NCBI RefSeq assembly: GCF_020329435.1
Contig: NZ_JAGKJK010000013.1
Coordinates: 124,001 to 188,000 of the forward strand
Length of the DNA stretch: 64,000 nucleotides
Reading direction: 5' to 3'
Origin: Bradyrhizobium hereditatis
GTDB lineage: Bacteria > Pseudomonadota > Alphaproteobacteria > Rhizobiales > Xanthobacteraceae
In this document: positions 16,269 through 23,633 of the stretch, piece by piece
Position numbering within the stretch: the first letter of the stretch is position 1
How the letters are laid out: each line of letters starts with the position of its first letter
Translations under genes and position numbers: made by a program
The notes under the pieces: model-generated
What the model saw: the letters and a program-made list of their open reading frames with translations, nothing else
Database searches by the model: none
Told to the model about the DNA's origin: nothing

Positions 16269-17524
16269 GCGAGGCACGGGTGCTGGCGGACGCGCCCTGG
16301 CTCAGATCGGGGCCGGCCGCGCGCGTGCTGGCGCTGCTCAATGGCGATGGCGAGGAGGCTCGCGTGATCGGCGGGGCTGTGCGCAATGCGCTGCTGAACA
16401 TTCCCCTCGGCGACATCGACATCGCGACCACGGCGCTGCCGGACGAGGTGGTCCGCCGCGCCAAGGCGGCTGGCATCAAATGCGTGCCGACCGGCATCGA
16501 CCACGGCACGGTAACGCTGGTGGTCGAATCCCATCCATTCGAAATCACGACCTTGCGCGAGGATACCGAGACCTTTGGCCGCAAGGCCAAGGTTGCGTTC
16601 GGACGCGACTGGGCTAGCGATGCGGAGCGTCGCGATTTCACCATCAACGGGCTTTCCGTCGATGCCGATGGCGTCGTCCATGATCATGTCGGTGGGCTTG
16701 CCGATATCGCAGCCAAACGTGTGCGCTTCATCGGCGACGCTAACCAGCGCATCGCCGAGGATTATCTGCGCATCCTTCGCTTCTTCCGCATGCATGCTGC
16801 CTACGGGGCCGGCGAGCCCGATCGCGCCGGATATCTCGCCTGCATCGCCGGACGCGCGGGGCTTTCCAACCTTTCCGCCGAACGCGTGCGTATGGAAGTG
16901 TTGAAGCTGTTGATCGCGGAAGGCGCCGCAGTCTCGGTGCAGGCGATGGCCGATGCCGGTCTCCTGCTGCAGATCTTCGGCGGCGTCGCCTACACCGGAA
17001 CGTTCGCGGCGATGATCGCGGCCGAACGCGAGATGGGGCTAGCCCCAAACGCCGTGCGCCGGATCGCCGCGCTCACTGTCGCGGTCACCGAGGACGCCAG
17101 GCGCGTCTCGGCGCGGCTTCGTCTCTCCAACGCGGAAACCAAGGCGCTCGACTCGATGGGCCACCGCTGGTGGCGGCTCGCCAGCAAGGACGATGCACGC
17201 GCCCGGCAGCTTCTCTATCGGCTCGGCGAGGATCCCTATCGAGACCGGCTGATGCTGGCGTGGGCGCGCGCAGGCGGCGTCCGCAACGGCGCCGCGCGCT
17301 GGCGTGACCTCGCAATGCTACCGCAGCGCTGGAGCGCGCCGAAATTTCCATTGAAGGCGGCCGACTTCATCTCTCGCGGCATTGCCGAAGGCCCTGCGCT
17401 CGGCCATGTGCTGACGCTTGCGGAAGATGCGTGGCTGGCCGCGGATTTTCCGCTCGATCCATCCGCACTGGCTGCGATCGCCGACCAGGCCGCCGCTCGT
17501 TTCATCCGAGATCACCGGCTGTGA
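16265..17524 (+). CDS. cca: CCA tRNA nucleotidyltransferase
   Basis: A 419-residue class II nucleotidyltransferase that adds or repairs the 3'-terminal CCA of tRNA. The N-terminal catalytic head contains GGAVRNALL, the GDIDIATTA metal-binding carboxylates and RRDFTINGLS. The nucleotide-recognition helix region follows (EDYLRILRFFRMHA), and the neck/body domain continues to the C-terminus. The ATG overlaps the preceding stop; a longer upstream extension of this frame is not supported. The stop overlaps a GTG that starts the TSUP remnant. Confidence 0.92.
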   Translation: MSEARVLADAPWLRSGPAARVLALLNGDGEEARVIGGAVRNALLNIPLGDIDIATTALPDEVVRRAKAAGIKCVPTGIDHGTVTLVVESHPFEITTLREDTETFGRKAKVAFGRDWASDAERRDFTINGLSVDADGVVHDHVGGLADIAAKRVRFIGDANQRIAEDYLRILRFFRMHAAYGAGEPDRAGYLACIAGRAGLSNLSAERVRMEVLKLLIAEGAAVSVQAMADAGLLLQIFGGVAYTGTFAAMIAAEREMGLAPNAVRRIAALTVAVTEDARRVSARLRLSNAETKALDSMGHRWWRLASKDDARARQLLYRLGEDPYRDRLMLAWARAGGVRNGAARWRDLAMLPQRWSAPKFPLKAADFISRGIAEGPALGHVLTLAEDAWLAADFPLDPSALAAIADQAAARFIRDHRL

Positions 17525-17902
17525 ATGTTCTGGCCGGTTTCGCCGACATTTCTCTCGGTCAACTCGTCCTGGTTGGAAGTATGGCATTGCTGGCCTCCGT
17601 CGTAGGCGGGCTTGCCGGCTACGGCACAGGCGCGTTGATGCCGCTGGTGCTGGTGCCGCTGGTCGGCGCAGAGCCGGTGGTGCCGATCATCGCGATCTCA
17701 GCGATCTTCACCAATATCAGCCGCTTCGTGGCGTATTTTCGCTACGCCGACCGGCGTCGCGCGCTGTGCCATCGCAGTTCCCGGCGCGTTCCTCGCAAAG
17801 GCCTTCGTCGAGCGCATGCCGGTGCATATCCATACTGCCATTCTCGACGCCGCCGTGATGGTCGGCGGCGTCGTCATGATCACAGAGGCACTGCGGCACT
17901 GA
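17521..17902 (+). pseudogene. TSUP (TauE/SafE-type) permease remnant with internal deletion and frameshift
   Basis: A GTG at 17521 (GTGA overlap with the cca stop) opens about 78 residues of normal TSUP N-terminus, with hydrophobic segments VLVGSMALLASVVGGLAGYG and TGALMPLVLVPLVG, then ISAIFTNISRFVAYFRYAD. Around 17750-17765 the family-like reading switches frame and continues as VPGAFLAKAFVERMPVHIH and AILDAAVMVGGVVMITEAL to a stop at 17900-17902, which resembles the family's last helix. TSUP permeases are about 250 residues, so roughly 120 central residues are missing. A full gene of this sort would export sulfite, sulfoacetate or a similar anion. The first frame stays open to 18027, but with implausible Arg-rich sequence. 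Confidence 0.75.
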
Positions 17903-17906
17903 CTGG

Positions 17907-18983
17907 TCAGCGCATGAGCGGCGCGGTACGGATGGGGAAGCAGTTGACGCTCGGTATATTGCGGACGAGCGGTACGCTGCACAGGAAGCCGACCGGACGA
18001 TATTTCACCCGTATTCGCTCCATCTGATACAGCGCAAGGCTGCTGAACGCGCTGACCCGTCCGGCGAGATCATCCAGTTGGGCGTTGATCTCCTTCTCAC
18101 GCTCGACGATTTCGCGTTCCTTCGCGGCGTCCCGCTCGCTATCGGAGGCCCATTGCCGCGCGGCAGCCAGTCTGTTGTGGGCCGCCTCGAAGCAATAGTG
18201 CATCGTCAGAACGTGGTGCTTGGCGCTGTACCAATAGATTCGCTTGCTTGCCTTATCGTTAGGGCCGGCGCAGATCCGGACGAATGCGTCTTGCGGCTTG
18301 GTCTTGTTGTCGACGCCGCGCTTCTCGGCGATTGCGCAATATTCATCGTCTGCAACCTGCTTGGCGGGTGTATCGTCATCCTCGGCATACACGTTTCCGA
18401 ACGCGGGAAAATTGTACTTGTCGGAACAGTCGAAGGCATAGTCGCGCAGCACTTGCCGCGACAGCGGATCGTCGCCAACATTATGTTTCTCGGCCGGATC
18501 GCGATAGGTGTCGCTGGCCCAGTCGATATAGACCTCCGCTTTTCGCGTCAGCATGTCGATATTCTCGCGCAATGCGATCCGGGCGTTTTCGTAGCGCTCG
18601 GAGATAGCGCGCGCGTTCTTGGTGATGAGCGCCTTGTCGCTTTCGTCCGATCTGTCGCGGATCGCGCGGGTGAAATCGGAATAGAGCGTTTGCTGCAGTG
18701 CCTGCAGTTCGGAGAATGCGCGCGAGATCTCCGTGAACGTCGTCGTCGCAGCCGCCATGTCTTCCTTGGCCTGGCTGCTCACCTTTTCCTGATAGGCGTT
18801 GAGGTACTGAAGGTAGCCGACCGCAAGACTGCTCAGCACAGTGACCAGGGACAAGCCTTTGACGATGTCGAGCCCGTGATTGAACTTCCAGAGCCATCTG
18901 AGCGGGGCGAATTTCGGTGCAGTGTCGGCCGCCGCGAGCAGCGGCTTGTGTGGGTCGTCGTTCGGCATCGGTGAACTCCCCAT
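17907..18983 (-). CDS. Hypothetical membrane-anchored coiled-coil protein
   Basis: A 358-residue protein I do not recognise. A cytosolic N-terminal segment of about 40 residues precedes one transmembrane helix (about 41-60, GLSLVTVLSSLAVGYLQYL). A helical, coiled-coil-prone region follows (about 65-150), then a Cys-containing middle (FDCSDKYNFP, DDEYCAIAEK, RICAGPNDK, HYCFEAA) and a second helical segment (about 285-325). The cysteines beyond the single helix could form disulfides if this part is periplasmic. The start could also be an ATG at 18968 (MPNDDPHK). It converges with the TSUP remnant, 4 bp apart. Confidence 0.6.
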   Translation of the reverse strand: MGSSPMPNDDPHKPLLAAADTAPKFAPLRWLWKFNHGLDIVKGLSLVTVLSSLAVGYLQYLNAYQEKVSSQAKEDMAAATTTFTEISRAFSELQALQQTLYSDFTRAIRDRSDESDKALITKNARAISERYENARIALRENIDMLTRKAEVYIDWASDTYRDPAEKHNVGDDPLSRQVLRDYAFDCSDKYNFPAFGNVYAEDDDTPAKQVADDEYCAIAEKRGVDNKTKPQDAFVRICAGPNDKASKRIYWYSAKHHVLTMHYCFEAAHNRLAAARQWASDSERDAAKEREIVEREKEINAQLDDLAGRVSAFSSLALYQMERIRVKYRPVGFLCSVPLVRNIPSVNCFPIRTAPLMR

Positions 18984-19113
18984 CCTCGGACTTCAACCTT
19001 GGAACTACGGCGACACGATCTGGGATGGCCTCCTTTCGCGCTGTGAGGCAGCTCACACTACACACGATCGTGCGATGCGGCAGCCGCCGGACAATGGAGC
19101 TACAGGCCTGGCT

Positions 19114-19860
19114 CTAGGCGGGCTCGCGAGGCAAAAGCTCCGTCAGCGACCGAATGATGCGATCGGGCTTGACGGTGGAATCGGGCGGCAGGCCTTCGCC
19201 ATGCACATCGATCCAGATGGCATAGATGCCGAGCCGCTGCGGCGCCTCGACCTCCCATTCCAGATTGTCGCCGATCATCCAGGTCTCGGATGCGGTGACG
19301 CCGAGCGCCTGCATGGCGTGCAGATAGGCGCGCTCGTCGGGCTTGCCGAAACCATGTTCGCCCTCGATCTGGATGTGATCGAAACGGTGCGACAGCGCAA
19401 AGCGCTCGACCTTGGCGCGCTGGGCGCCGGCGGCGCCGTTCGTTACCAGTGCGAGTTTCACGCCGCGGGCCTTCAGTTCGTCAATCGCATCATGCGCGCC
19501 GGGGAAGACGAACATTTCCTCTTCGCGGTAGGCGGTGAAACGGTCGGCGAGCCGTATCGCCAGATCTTCAGGCAGGACGTGGCCGCTAGCTGCGAGGGCG
19601 GCAAATCCGTTCCTGACCGTCACGCGCCGCGCTTCATCCAGTTTCAGCCGCCACTCCGCCTCCGCCACCGCCCAGAATTTGCGCGCGGAATCGAGTACGG
19701 CAGAAGCGACCTGTTGCGAGGTCAGCGGCCCGAACTCGGCGGCAAATTCCGCCGTGACGTTGTTCCAGGCGATCTCGGGACGTCCATAGGCCGACAGGAT
19801 GGTGTCGTCCATGTCGATCAGCATCGCGCGGGGAAGTTCGGTCATCGTTTTCGCGGTCAT
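19114..19860 (-). CDS. HAD family hydrolase (phosphatase-like)
   Basis: A 248-residue haloacid dehalogenase-type hydrolase. Motif I is DMDDT (nucleophile Asp near residue 16), motif II is VTNG, motif III the Lys of FGKPDE, and motif IV is GDNLEWEV. An alpha-helical C1 cap lies between motifs I and II. The intact catalytic set predicts a soluble phosphatase for a small phosphometabolite. The substrate is unknown; YjjG-like nucleotidases and phosphoglycolate-type enzymes share this layout. An in-frame ATG five codons downstream (MTELPRAM) is an alternative start. Confidence 0.88.
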   Translation of the reverse strand: MTAKTMTELPRAMLIDMDDTILSAYGRPEIAWNNVTAEFAAEFGPLTSQQVASAVLDSARKFWAVAEAEWRLKLDEARRVTVRNGFAALAASGHVLPEDLAIRLADRFTAYREEEMFVFPGAHDAIDELKARGVKLALVTNGAAGAQRAKVERFALSHRFDHIQIEGEHGFGKPDERAYLHAMQALGVTASETWMIGDNLEWEVEAPQRLGIYAIWIDVHGEGLPPDSTVKPDRIIRSLTELLPREPA

Positions 19861-19944
19861 CTCACTGCTGGAGGCATCGGCCGCGAGAAGCCGCGGCCGA
19901 TTTGCCGCGAATATCAGATCAGCCGCACCGGGTCCAATCCCGAG

Positions 19945-19979
19945 AAAACGACGCCGCCGGCCAGAATGCCGACGGCGTC
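19945..19979 (-). terminator. Intrinsic terminator after the YodC-like gene
   Basis: On the minus strand a 12-bp GC-rich stem with one G-U pair (arms GACGCCGTCGGC and GCCGGCGGCGTC, 6-nt loop) is followed by CGTTTTC. It lies 15 bp past the stop of the YodC-like gene and ahead of the HAD gene, so it probably separates the two transcripts. Confidence 0.65.
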
Positions 19980-19994
19980 AAAGATCGTTATCCC

Positions 19995-20246
19995 TTACGC
20001 AACCTTGTTGCGACGGTCGTCCTCGTCTTCCTCTTCGTCGTCTTCGTCCTCGTCCTCGTCTTCTTCCTCATCATCGGAAGTATCGGCTTCGGCGAGTTCG
20101 AGGACGGCAAGCGGCAGCGTCTCGCGAAACAGATCGCCTTCGTTGCCCATCCATACGCACACGACGTTGCCGTCCTTGACCTCCACCACGCTGAGAGGGT
20201 GGCCGCCGGACTTGAGAGTGACGACGTCGCCTGGCTTTAGATCCAT
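19995..20246 (-). CDS. YodC family (DUF2158) protein with acidic tail
   Basis: An 83-residue protein. Residues 1-50 form a small SH3-like DUF2158/YodC domain (MDLKPGDVVTLKSGGHPLSV, then VVCVWMGNEGDLFRETL). The last 25 residues are an almost pure Asp/Glu run before RRNKVA. I chose the ATG at 20246 because AAGGAG lies six bases upstream; an in-frame ATG at 20267 would add seven residues but lies before that ribosome-binding site. The function of the family is unknown. The acidic tail might mimic nucleic acid or contact basic partners. Confidence 0.75.
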   Translation of the reverse strand: MDLKPGDVVTLKSGGHPLSVVEVKDGNVVCVWMGNEGDLFRETLPLAVLELAEADTSDDEEEDEDEDEDDEEEDEDDRRNKVA

Positions 20247-20315
20247 GATCTGCTCCTTGGATTGCATGACACGAATCGCACACTAGCGATCCGTCATGAC
20301 AAACCGATCATGCGA

Positions 20316-21203
20316 TCATGGCCATTTCACTTCCGGCGGCATTGACGACAGAATGGAATCCACATTGCCACCGGTTTTCAGTCCAAAGATGGTGCCGCGG
20401 TCGTAGAGCAGGTTGAACTCGACATAGCGCCCGCGCCGGATCAACTGCTCCTCGCGGTCGGCGGCAGTCCAAGGGGTGGCGAAATTGCGGCGAACGAGCT
20501 CCGGGTAGACTTTCAGGAAGGCGCGGCCGACGTCCTGCGTGAAGACGAGATCGGCATCCCAGTCGCCGGAATCGTGCCAGTCGTAGAAGATGCCGCCGAT
20601 GCCACGCGGTTCCTTGCGATGCGGCAGGTAGAAATATTCGTCGCACCACTTTTTGTATTTGTCGTAGTCGGCGACGCTGTTCGATCCGCCGCAGGCTTGC
20701 TCCATCGCCTGATGGAAGGCGAGCGTATCCGGATCTTCCTGGGTGCGCCGGCGATCGAGCACCGGCGTCAGGTCCGCGCCACCGCCGAACCAGGCCTTGG
20801 TCGTGACGACGAAGCGGGTGTTCATGTGCACGGCCGGCACATGCGGGTTGCGCATGTGCGCGATCAACGAAATGCCTGATGCCCAGAACCGGGGATCGTC
20901 GGCCGCGCCCGGAATCTGTGCACGGAACTCGGGGGCGAACTCGCCATGCACCGTCGAGCAATGCACGCCGACTTTCTCAAACAGCCGGCCGCGCATCATC
21001 GCCATCACACCGCCGCCGCCGGGCTTGCCGGTGTGATCGGTACGGTTCCAGGGCGTGCGCACGAATCGTCCCGCTTCACCGGGGTAGAGGGCAGGGGGCG
21101 CGTCATCTTCCAGCCGCTCGAAGGCTGCGCAGATGTCGTTGCGCAGCGTTTCGAACCAGGCTCTTGCGCGCGTCTTGCGATCTTCGATCAGCGACATGTC
21201 CAT
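20316..21203 (-). CDS. hemF: Oxygen-dependent coproporphyrinogen III oxidase
   Basis: A 295-residue HemF enzyme that oxidatively decarboxylates coproporphyrinogen III to protoporphyrinogen IX in haem synthesis, using O2. Hallmark segments include HMNTRFVVTTKAWFGGGADL, KYKKWCDEYFYLPHR, RGIGGIFYDW and RRGRYVEFNLLYDRGTIFGL. The length is normal for the family. It follows queD by 45 bp on the same strand, so it may be read through from the trmL-queE-queD unit or have its own promoter. Start alternatives two codons apart (MDMS or MS) cannot be separated. Confidence 0.96.
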   Translation of the reverse strand: MDMSLIEDRKTRARAWFETLRNDICAAFERLEDDAPPALYPGEAGRFVRTPWNRTDHTGKPGGGGVMAMMRGRLFEKVGVHCSTVHGEFAPEFRAQIPGAADDPRFWASGISLIAHMRNPHVPAVHMNTRFVVTTKAWFGGGADLTPVLDRRRTQEDPDTLAFHQAMEQACGGSNSVADYDKYKKWCDEYFYLPHRKEPRGIGGIFYDWHDSGDWDADLVFTQDVGRAFLKVYPELVRRNFATPWTAADREEQLIRRGRYVEFNLLYDRGTIFGLKTGGNVDSILSSMPPEVKWP

Positions 21204-21248
21204 CAGAAATTCCGATCCTCCGCTCGCAACGACGGAAAAATGTATCTC

Positions 21249-21614
21249 CTAGTCCTGCGGCCCGAAATAGGTGCAGCTCTCGTTGCAGCTATCACGATGA
21301 ACGGTGACGCGGGTGACCTTGCCGGCATGCTGGACCCGCTCCCAGATGAAGCGCGAGATGTTTTCCAGCGTCGGCGTCCCCAGTGCCTCGATCTTGTTCA
21401 GGAGCTTGTGGTCGAGGGTCTTGCGCACCTCTTCCATGCTGCGCTCCAGGAGGCCGAGGTCCAGCACCATGCCGGTCTCCGGATCGGGCGTGCCGCGCAC
21501 GCTCACCTCGGCGCGAAACGAGTGGCCGTGAATTTCCTCGCTGGCCGCGCCGAAGGTCGTGCCCTTCAGCGAGTGCGCGGCTTCGAAGCGAAATGATTTC
21601 GTCAGTTCCCACAT
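21249..21614 (-). CDS. queD: QueD-like 6-carboxytetrahydropterin synthase family protein with Ser in place of the catalytic Cys
   Basis: A 121-residue T-fold protein. Zinc ligands are His14 (FEAAH), His29 and His31 (HGH), and the C-terminus has the usual C-x3-C (DSCNESC). By spacing from the HGH motif, Ser25 occupies the position of the catalytic cysteine (Cys27 in E. coli QueD), so the active-site thiol is absent. The neighbouring queE still implies a role in 7-deazaguanine (queuosine) precursor synthesis from dihydroneopterin triphosphate, perhaps by a variant mechanism or as a pyruvoyl-tetrahydropterin-type enzyme. I start at MWELTKSF; an upstream ATG would add 15 residues overlapping the queE end. 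Confidence 0.85.
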   Translation of the reverse strand: MWELTKSFRFEAAHSLKGTTFGAASEEIHGHSFRAEVSVRGTPDPETGMVLDLGLLERSMEEVRKTLDHKLLNKIEALGTPTLENISRFIWERVQHAGKVTRVTVHRDSCNESCTYFGPQD

Positions 21615-21645
21615 CTTGAAAGTCAGGTTCCTGTCTGATGCCAAA

Positions 21646-22278
21646 TTATCTGATGCCAAGTGTCTTGTGCGTTTGCAGGCTGAGCCGCCATTGCGGATGG
21701 CGCAGGCAGTAGTCGACCGCCCGCGCGGTGTTCTCGATCACGTCCGGTCCGTCCATCGGCTGCAGCGAGAACCGTTCGAAATCGAGCCCTGCAAAATCTT
21801 CCGGCACGGCGCCGGCCTGCGGATAGACCAGCTTCAACTCATGGCCGCGGCGCACCACGAGCTCGGCGCCAGCTTTCGGGCTGACGCAGACCCAGTCCAT
21901 TCCCTCGGGCGGCTCGATCGTGCCGTTGGTTTCGATGCCGATGGCAAAGCCGCGCGCATGCAGCGCATCGATGAACGCGGTATCGACTTGCAGGAGTGGC
22001 TCGCCGCCGGTCAGCACCACGTAGCGGTTGGTGTTGTCGCCGGTCCATTGCGCGGCGATGACGTCGGCGAGTTCGTCCGCCGAGGCGTAGCGGCCGCCGA
22101 GCGTGCCGTCGGTGCCGACGAAATCGGTATCGCAAAACTGGCAGGTGGCGGTCGCGCGGTCCTGTTCGCGGCCGCTCCAGAGGTTGCAGCCGGAGAAACG
22201 GCAAAACACTGCCGCACGGCCGGCATGCGCGCCTTCGCCTTGCAAGGTCAGGAATATCTCTTTGACCGCGTAGCTCAC
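21646..22278 (-). CDS. queE: 7-carboxy-7-deazaguanine synthase
   Basis: A 210-residue radical SAM enzyme that converts 6-carboxy-tetrahydropterin to 7-carboxy-7-deazaguanine, the ring contraction step of queuosine/preQ0 synthesis. The N-terminal FLTLQGEGAHAGR is the QueE hallmark. The 4Fe-4S cysteines are C31, C46 and C49, a C-x14-C-x2-C variant typical of longer-loop QueE proteins rather than C-x3-C-x2-C. LTGGEPLLQ and ETNGT complete the site. It begins with GTG that overlaps the trmL stop as GTGA. Confidence 0.94.
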   Translation of the reverse strand: MSYAVKEIFLTLQGEGAHAGRAAVFCRFSGCNLWSGREQDRATATCQFCDTDFVGTDGTLGGRYASADELADVIAAQWTGDNTNRYVVLTGGEPLLQVDTAFIDALHARGFAIGIETNGTIEPPEGMDWVCVSPKAGAELVVRRGHELKLVYPQAGAVPEDFAGLDFERFSLQPMDGPDVIENTARAVDYCLRHPQWRLSLQTHKTLGIR

Positions 22279-22760
22279 ACCTTCTCCCTGGATCCGGTCT
22301 CGACCGCTATCCGATGACCCGTCTGCCGCAGCGCCTCTCCCACTGCCATGGCGGCCGCCATGGCCACATTGAGCGAGCGCAAGCCCGGTCTGATCGGGAT
22401 CACCACGCGGGCATCGGCCGCAGCAACGACTTCCTCAGTGACCCCAGCGGATTCCCGGCCGAACAGCAGGACATCGTCGCTCTGATAGCGGAAATCCAGA
22501 TAGGAACCGGCCGCCTTGGTCGTAAATAGCACCAACCGGGAACCCGCCTCGTTACGCCATTCCTCGAATTTTGACCATGAGTCATGACGGGTGAGGGCGA
22601 CTTGATCTAGATAGTCCATTCCCGCCCGGCGGAAATGCCGGTCGGAGGTCGCAAACCCTGCCGGCTCGATGATATGGGCTGATACGCCCAGGCACGCGCA
22701 CAGGCGCAGAATCGTCCCGGTGTTCTGGGGAATATCGGGCTGGAAGAGGGCGATGTGCAT
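22275..22760 (-). CDS. trmL: tRNA (cytidine/uridine-34-2'-O)-methyltransferase
   Basis: A 161-residue SPOUT-family methyltransferase. It begins MHIALFQPDIPQNTGTILRL, the TrmL/YibK signature. The C-terminal knot carries LLFGRESAGVTEEV and IPIRPGLRSLNVAMAAAMAVGEALRQ, the S-adenosylmethionine-binding trefoil loops. It methylates the wobble ribose of tRNA-Leu isoacceptors. The frame stays open far upstream, but the ATG at 22760 fits the family start. This is the first gene of the trmL-queE-queD cluster, all acting on tRNA modification, and it diverges from petA. Confidence 0.93.
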   Translation of the reverse strand: MHIALFQPDIPQNTGTILRLCACLGVSAHIIEPAGFATSDRHFRRAGMDYLDQVALTRHDSWSKFEEWRNEAGSRLVLFTTKAAGSYLDFRYQSDDVLLFGRESAGVTEEVVAAADARVVIPIRPGLRSLNVAMAAAMAVGEALRQTGHRIAVETGSREKV

Positions 22761-23036
22761 GTCTCTAGGACTTCGGGGCGCGCGATGAATGACTGAATAA
22801 TCACGATCGGGCGCGGATTTAGTGCATTGCACGTTTGCGAGCCGATAGCGGGCTTGCGCTCTCACGGCAAGGGTGCCAATAGAACGATTCTGGACTGCTT
22901 GTTCCGCCGGAATGGGGGAGGAAAAGCGGTTTTTCTGCCGCCGCGGGGGCCGCGGGCGCCGGCAGCCTCTTGCGGGTCGCGTTGGGCGCTCCCCGGGGCG
23001 GTGCTGCTGGCTGCAGATAAGAAAGGGCTTGGAATC

Positions 23037-23567
23037 GTGACGACAGCGTCTTCGGCGGACCATCCGACACGCCGTGATTTCCTTTATGTTGCAACGGGAG
23101 CCGTCGCCGCCGTAGGCGCGGCTGCCACGGTGTGGCCGCTGGTTTCCCAGATGAATCCGGATGCCTCGACAGTCGCGGCCGGTGCGCCGATTGAGGTCGA
23201 CCTGACCCCGATCGCCGAAGGTCAGGACATCAAGGTGTTCTGGCGCGGCAAGCCGATCTATATCAGCCATCGGACCAAGAAGCAGATCGAGGAGGCCCGC
23301 AAGGTGCCGGTATCGAGCCTGCCCGATCCGCAGAGCGATGAGCAGCGGGTCAAGCCGGGTCATGATCAGTGGCTGGTCGTGGTCGGCATCTGCACGCATC
23401 TCGGCTGCATCCCGATTTCCCATGAGGGCGCTTACGACGGCTTCTTCTGCCCCTGCCACGGTTCGGTCTACGACACCTCGGGCCGCATTCGTCAGGGACC
23501 TGCGCCGACCAACCTGGTCGTGCCGCCGTACTCCTTCGTTTCCGACACCAAAATCCAGATCGGCTAA
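23037..23567 (+). CDS. petA: Ubiquinol-cytochrome c reductase Rieske iron-sulfur subunit
   Basis: A 176-residue Rieske protein (also called FbcF), a subunit of cytochrome bc1 that passes electrons from ubiquinol to cytochrome c1. The twin-arginine signal is TRRDFLYVATGAVAAVG. Cluster ligands are in CTHLGC (about 119-124) and CPCHGS (about 138-143). I chose the GTG at 23037, preceded by AAAGGG; the open frame reaches 22827, but the extra sequence is unlike the family and the twin-arginine motif would no longer be near the N-terminus. It is cotranscribed with fbcH, 66 bp downstream. Confidence 0.93.
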   Translation: MTTASSADHPTRRDFLYVATGAVAAVGAAATVWPLVSQMNPDASTVAAGAPIEVDLTPIAEGQDIKVFWRGKPIYISHRTKKQIEEARKVPVSSLPDPQSDEQRVKPGHDQWLVVVGICTHLGCIPISHEGAYDGFFCPCHGSVYDTSGRIRQGPAPTNLVVPPYSFVSDTKIQIG

Positions 23568-23571
23568 AGGG

Positions 23572-23589
23572 CTCGGACGCCAGTCCGAG
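23572..23589 (+). promoter_or_regulatory. Intercistronic hairpin between petA and fbcH
   Basis: A perfect 7-bp stem (CTCGGAC/GTCCGAG, 4-nt loop) starts 5 bp after the petA stop. No T-tract follows, so it more likely affects mRNA processing or the relative expression of the two cistrons than termination. Confidence 0.35.
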
Positions 23590-23633
23590 ACCCTTAAGCC
23601 GTCGCGTCGTCTTACTTCCTCAGGATCGCATCA

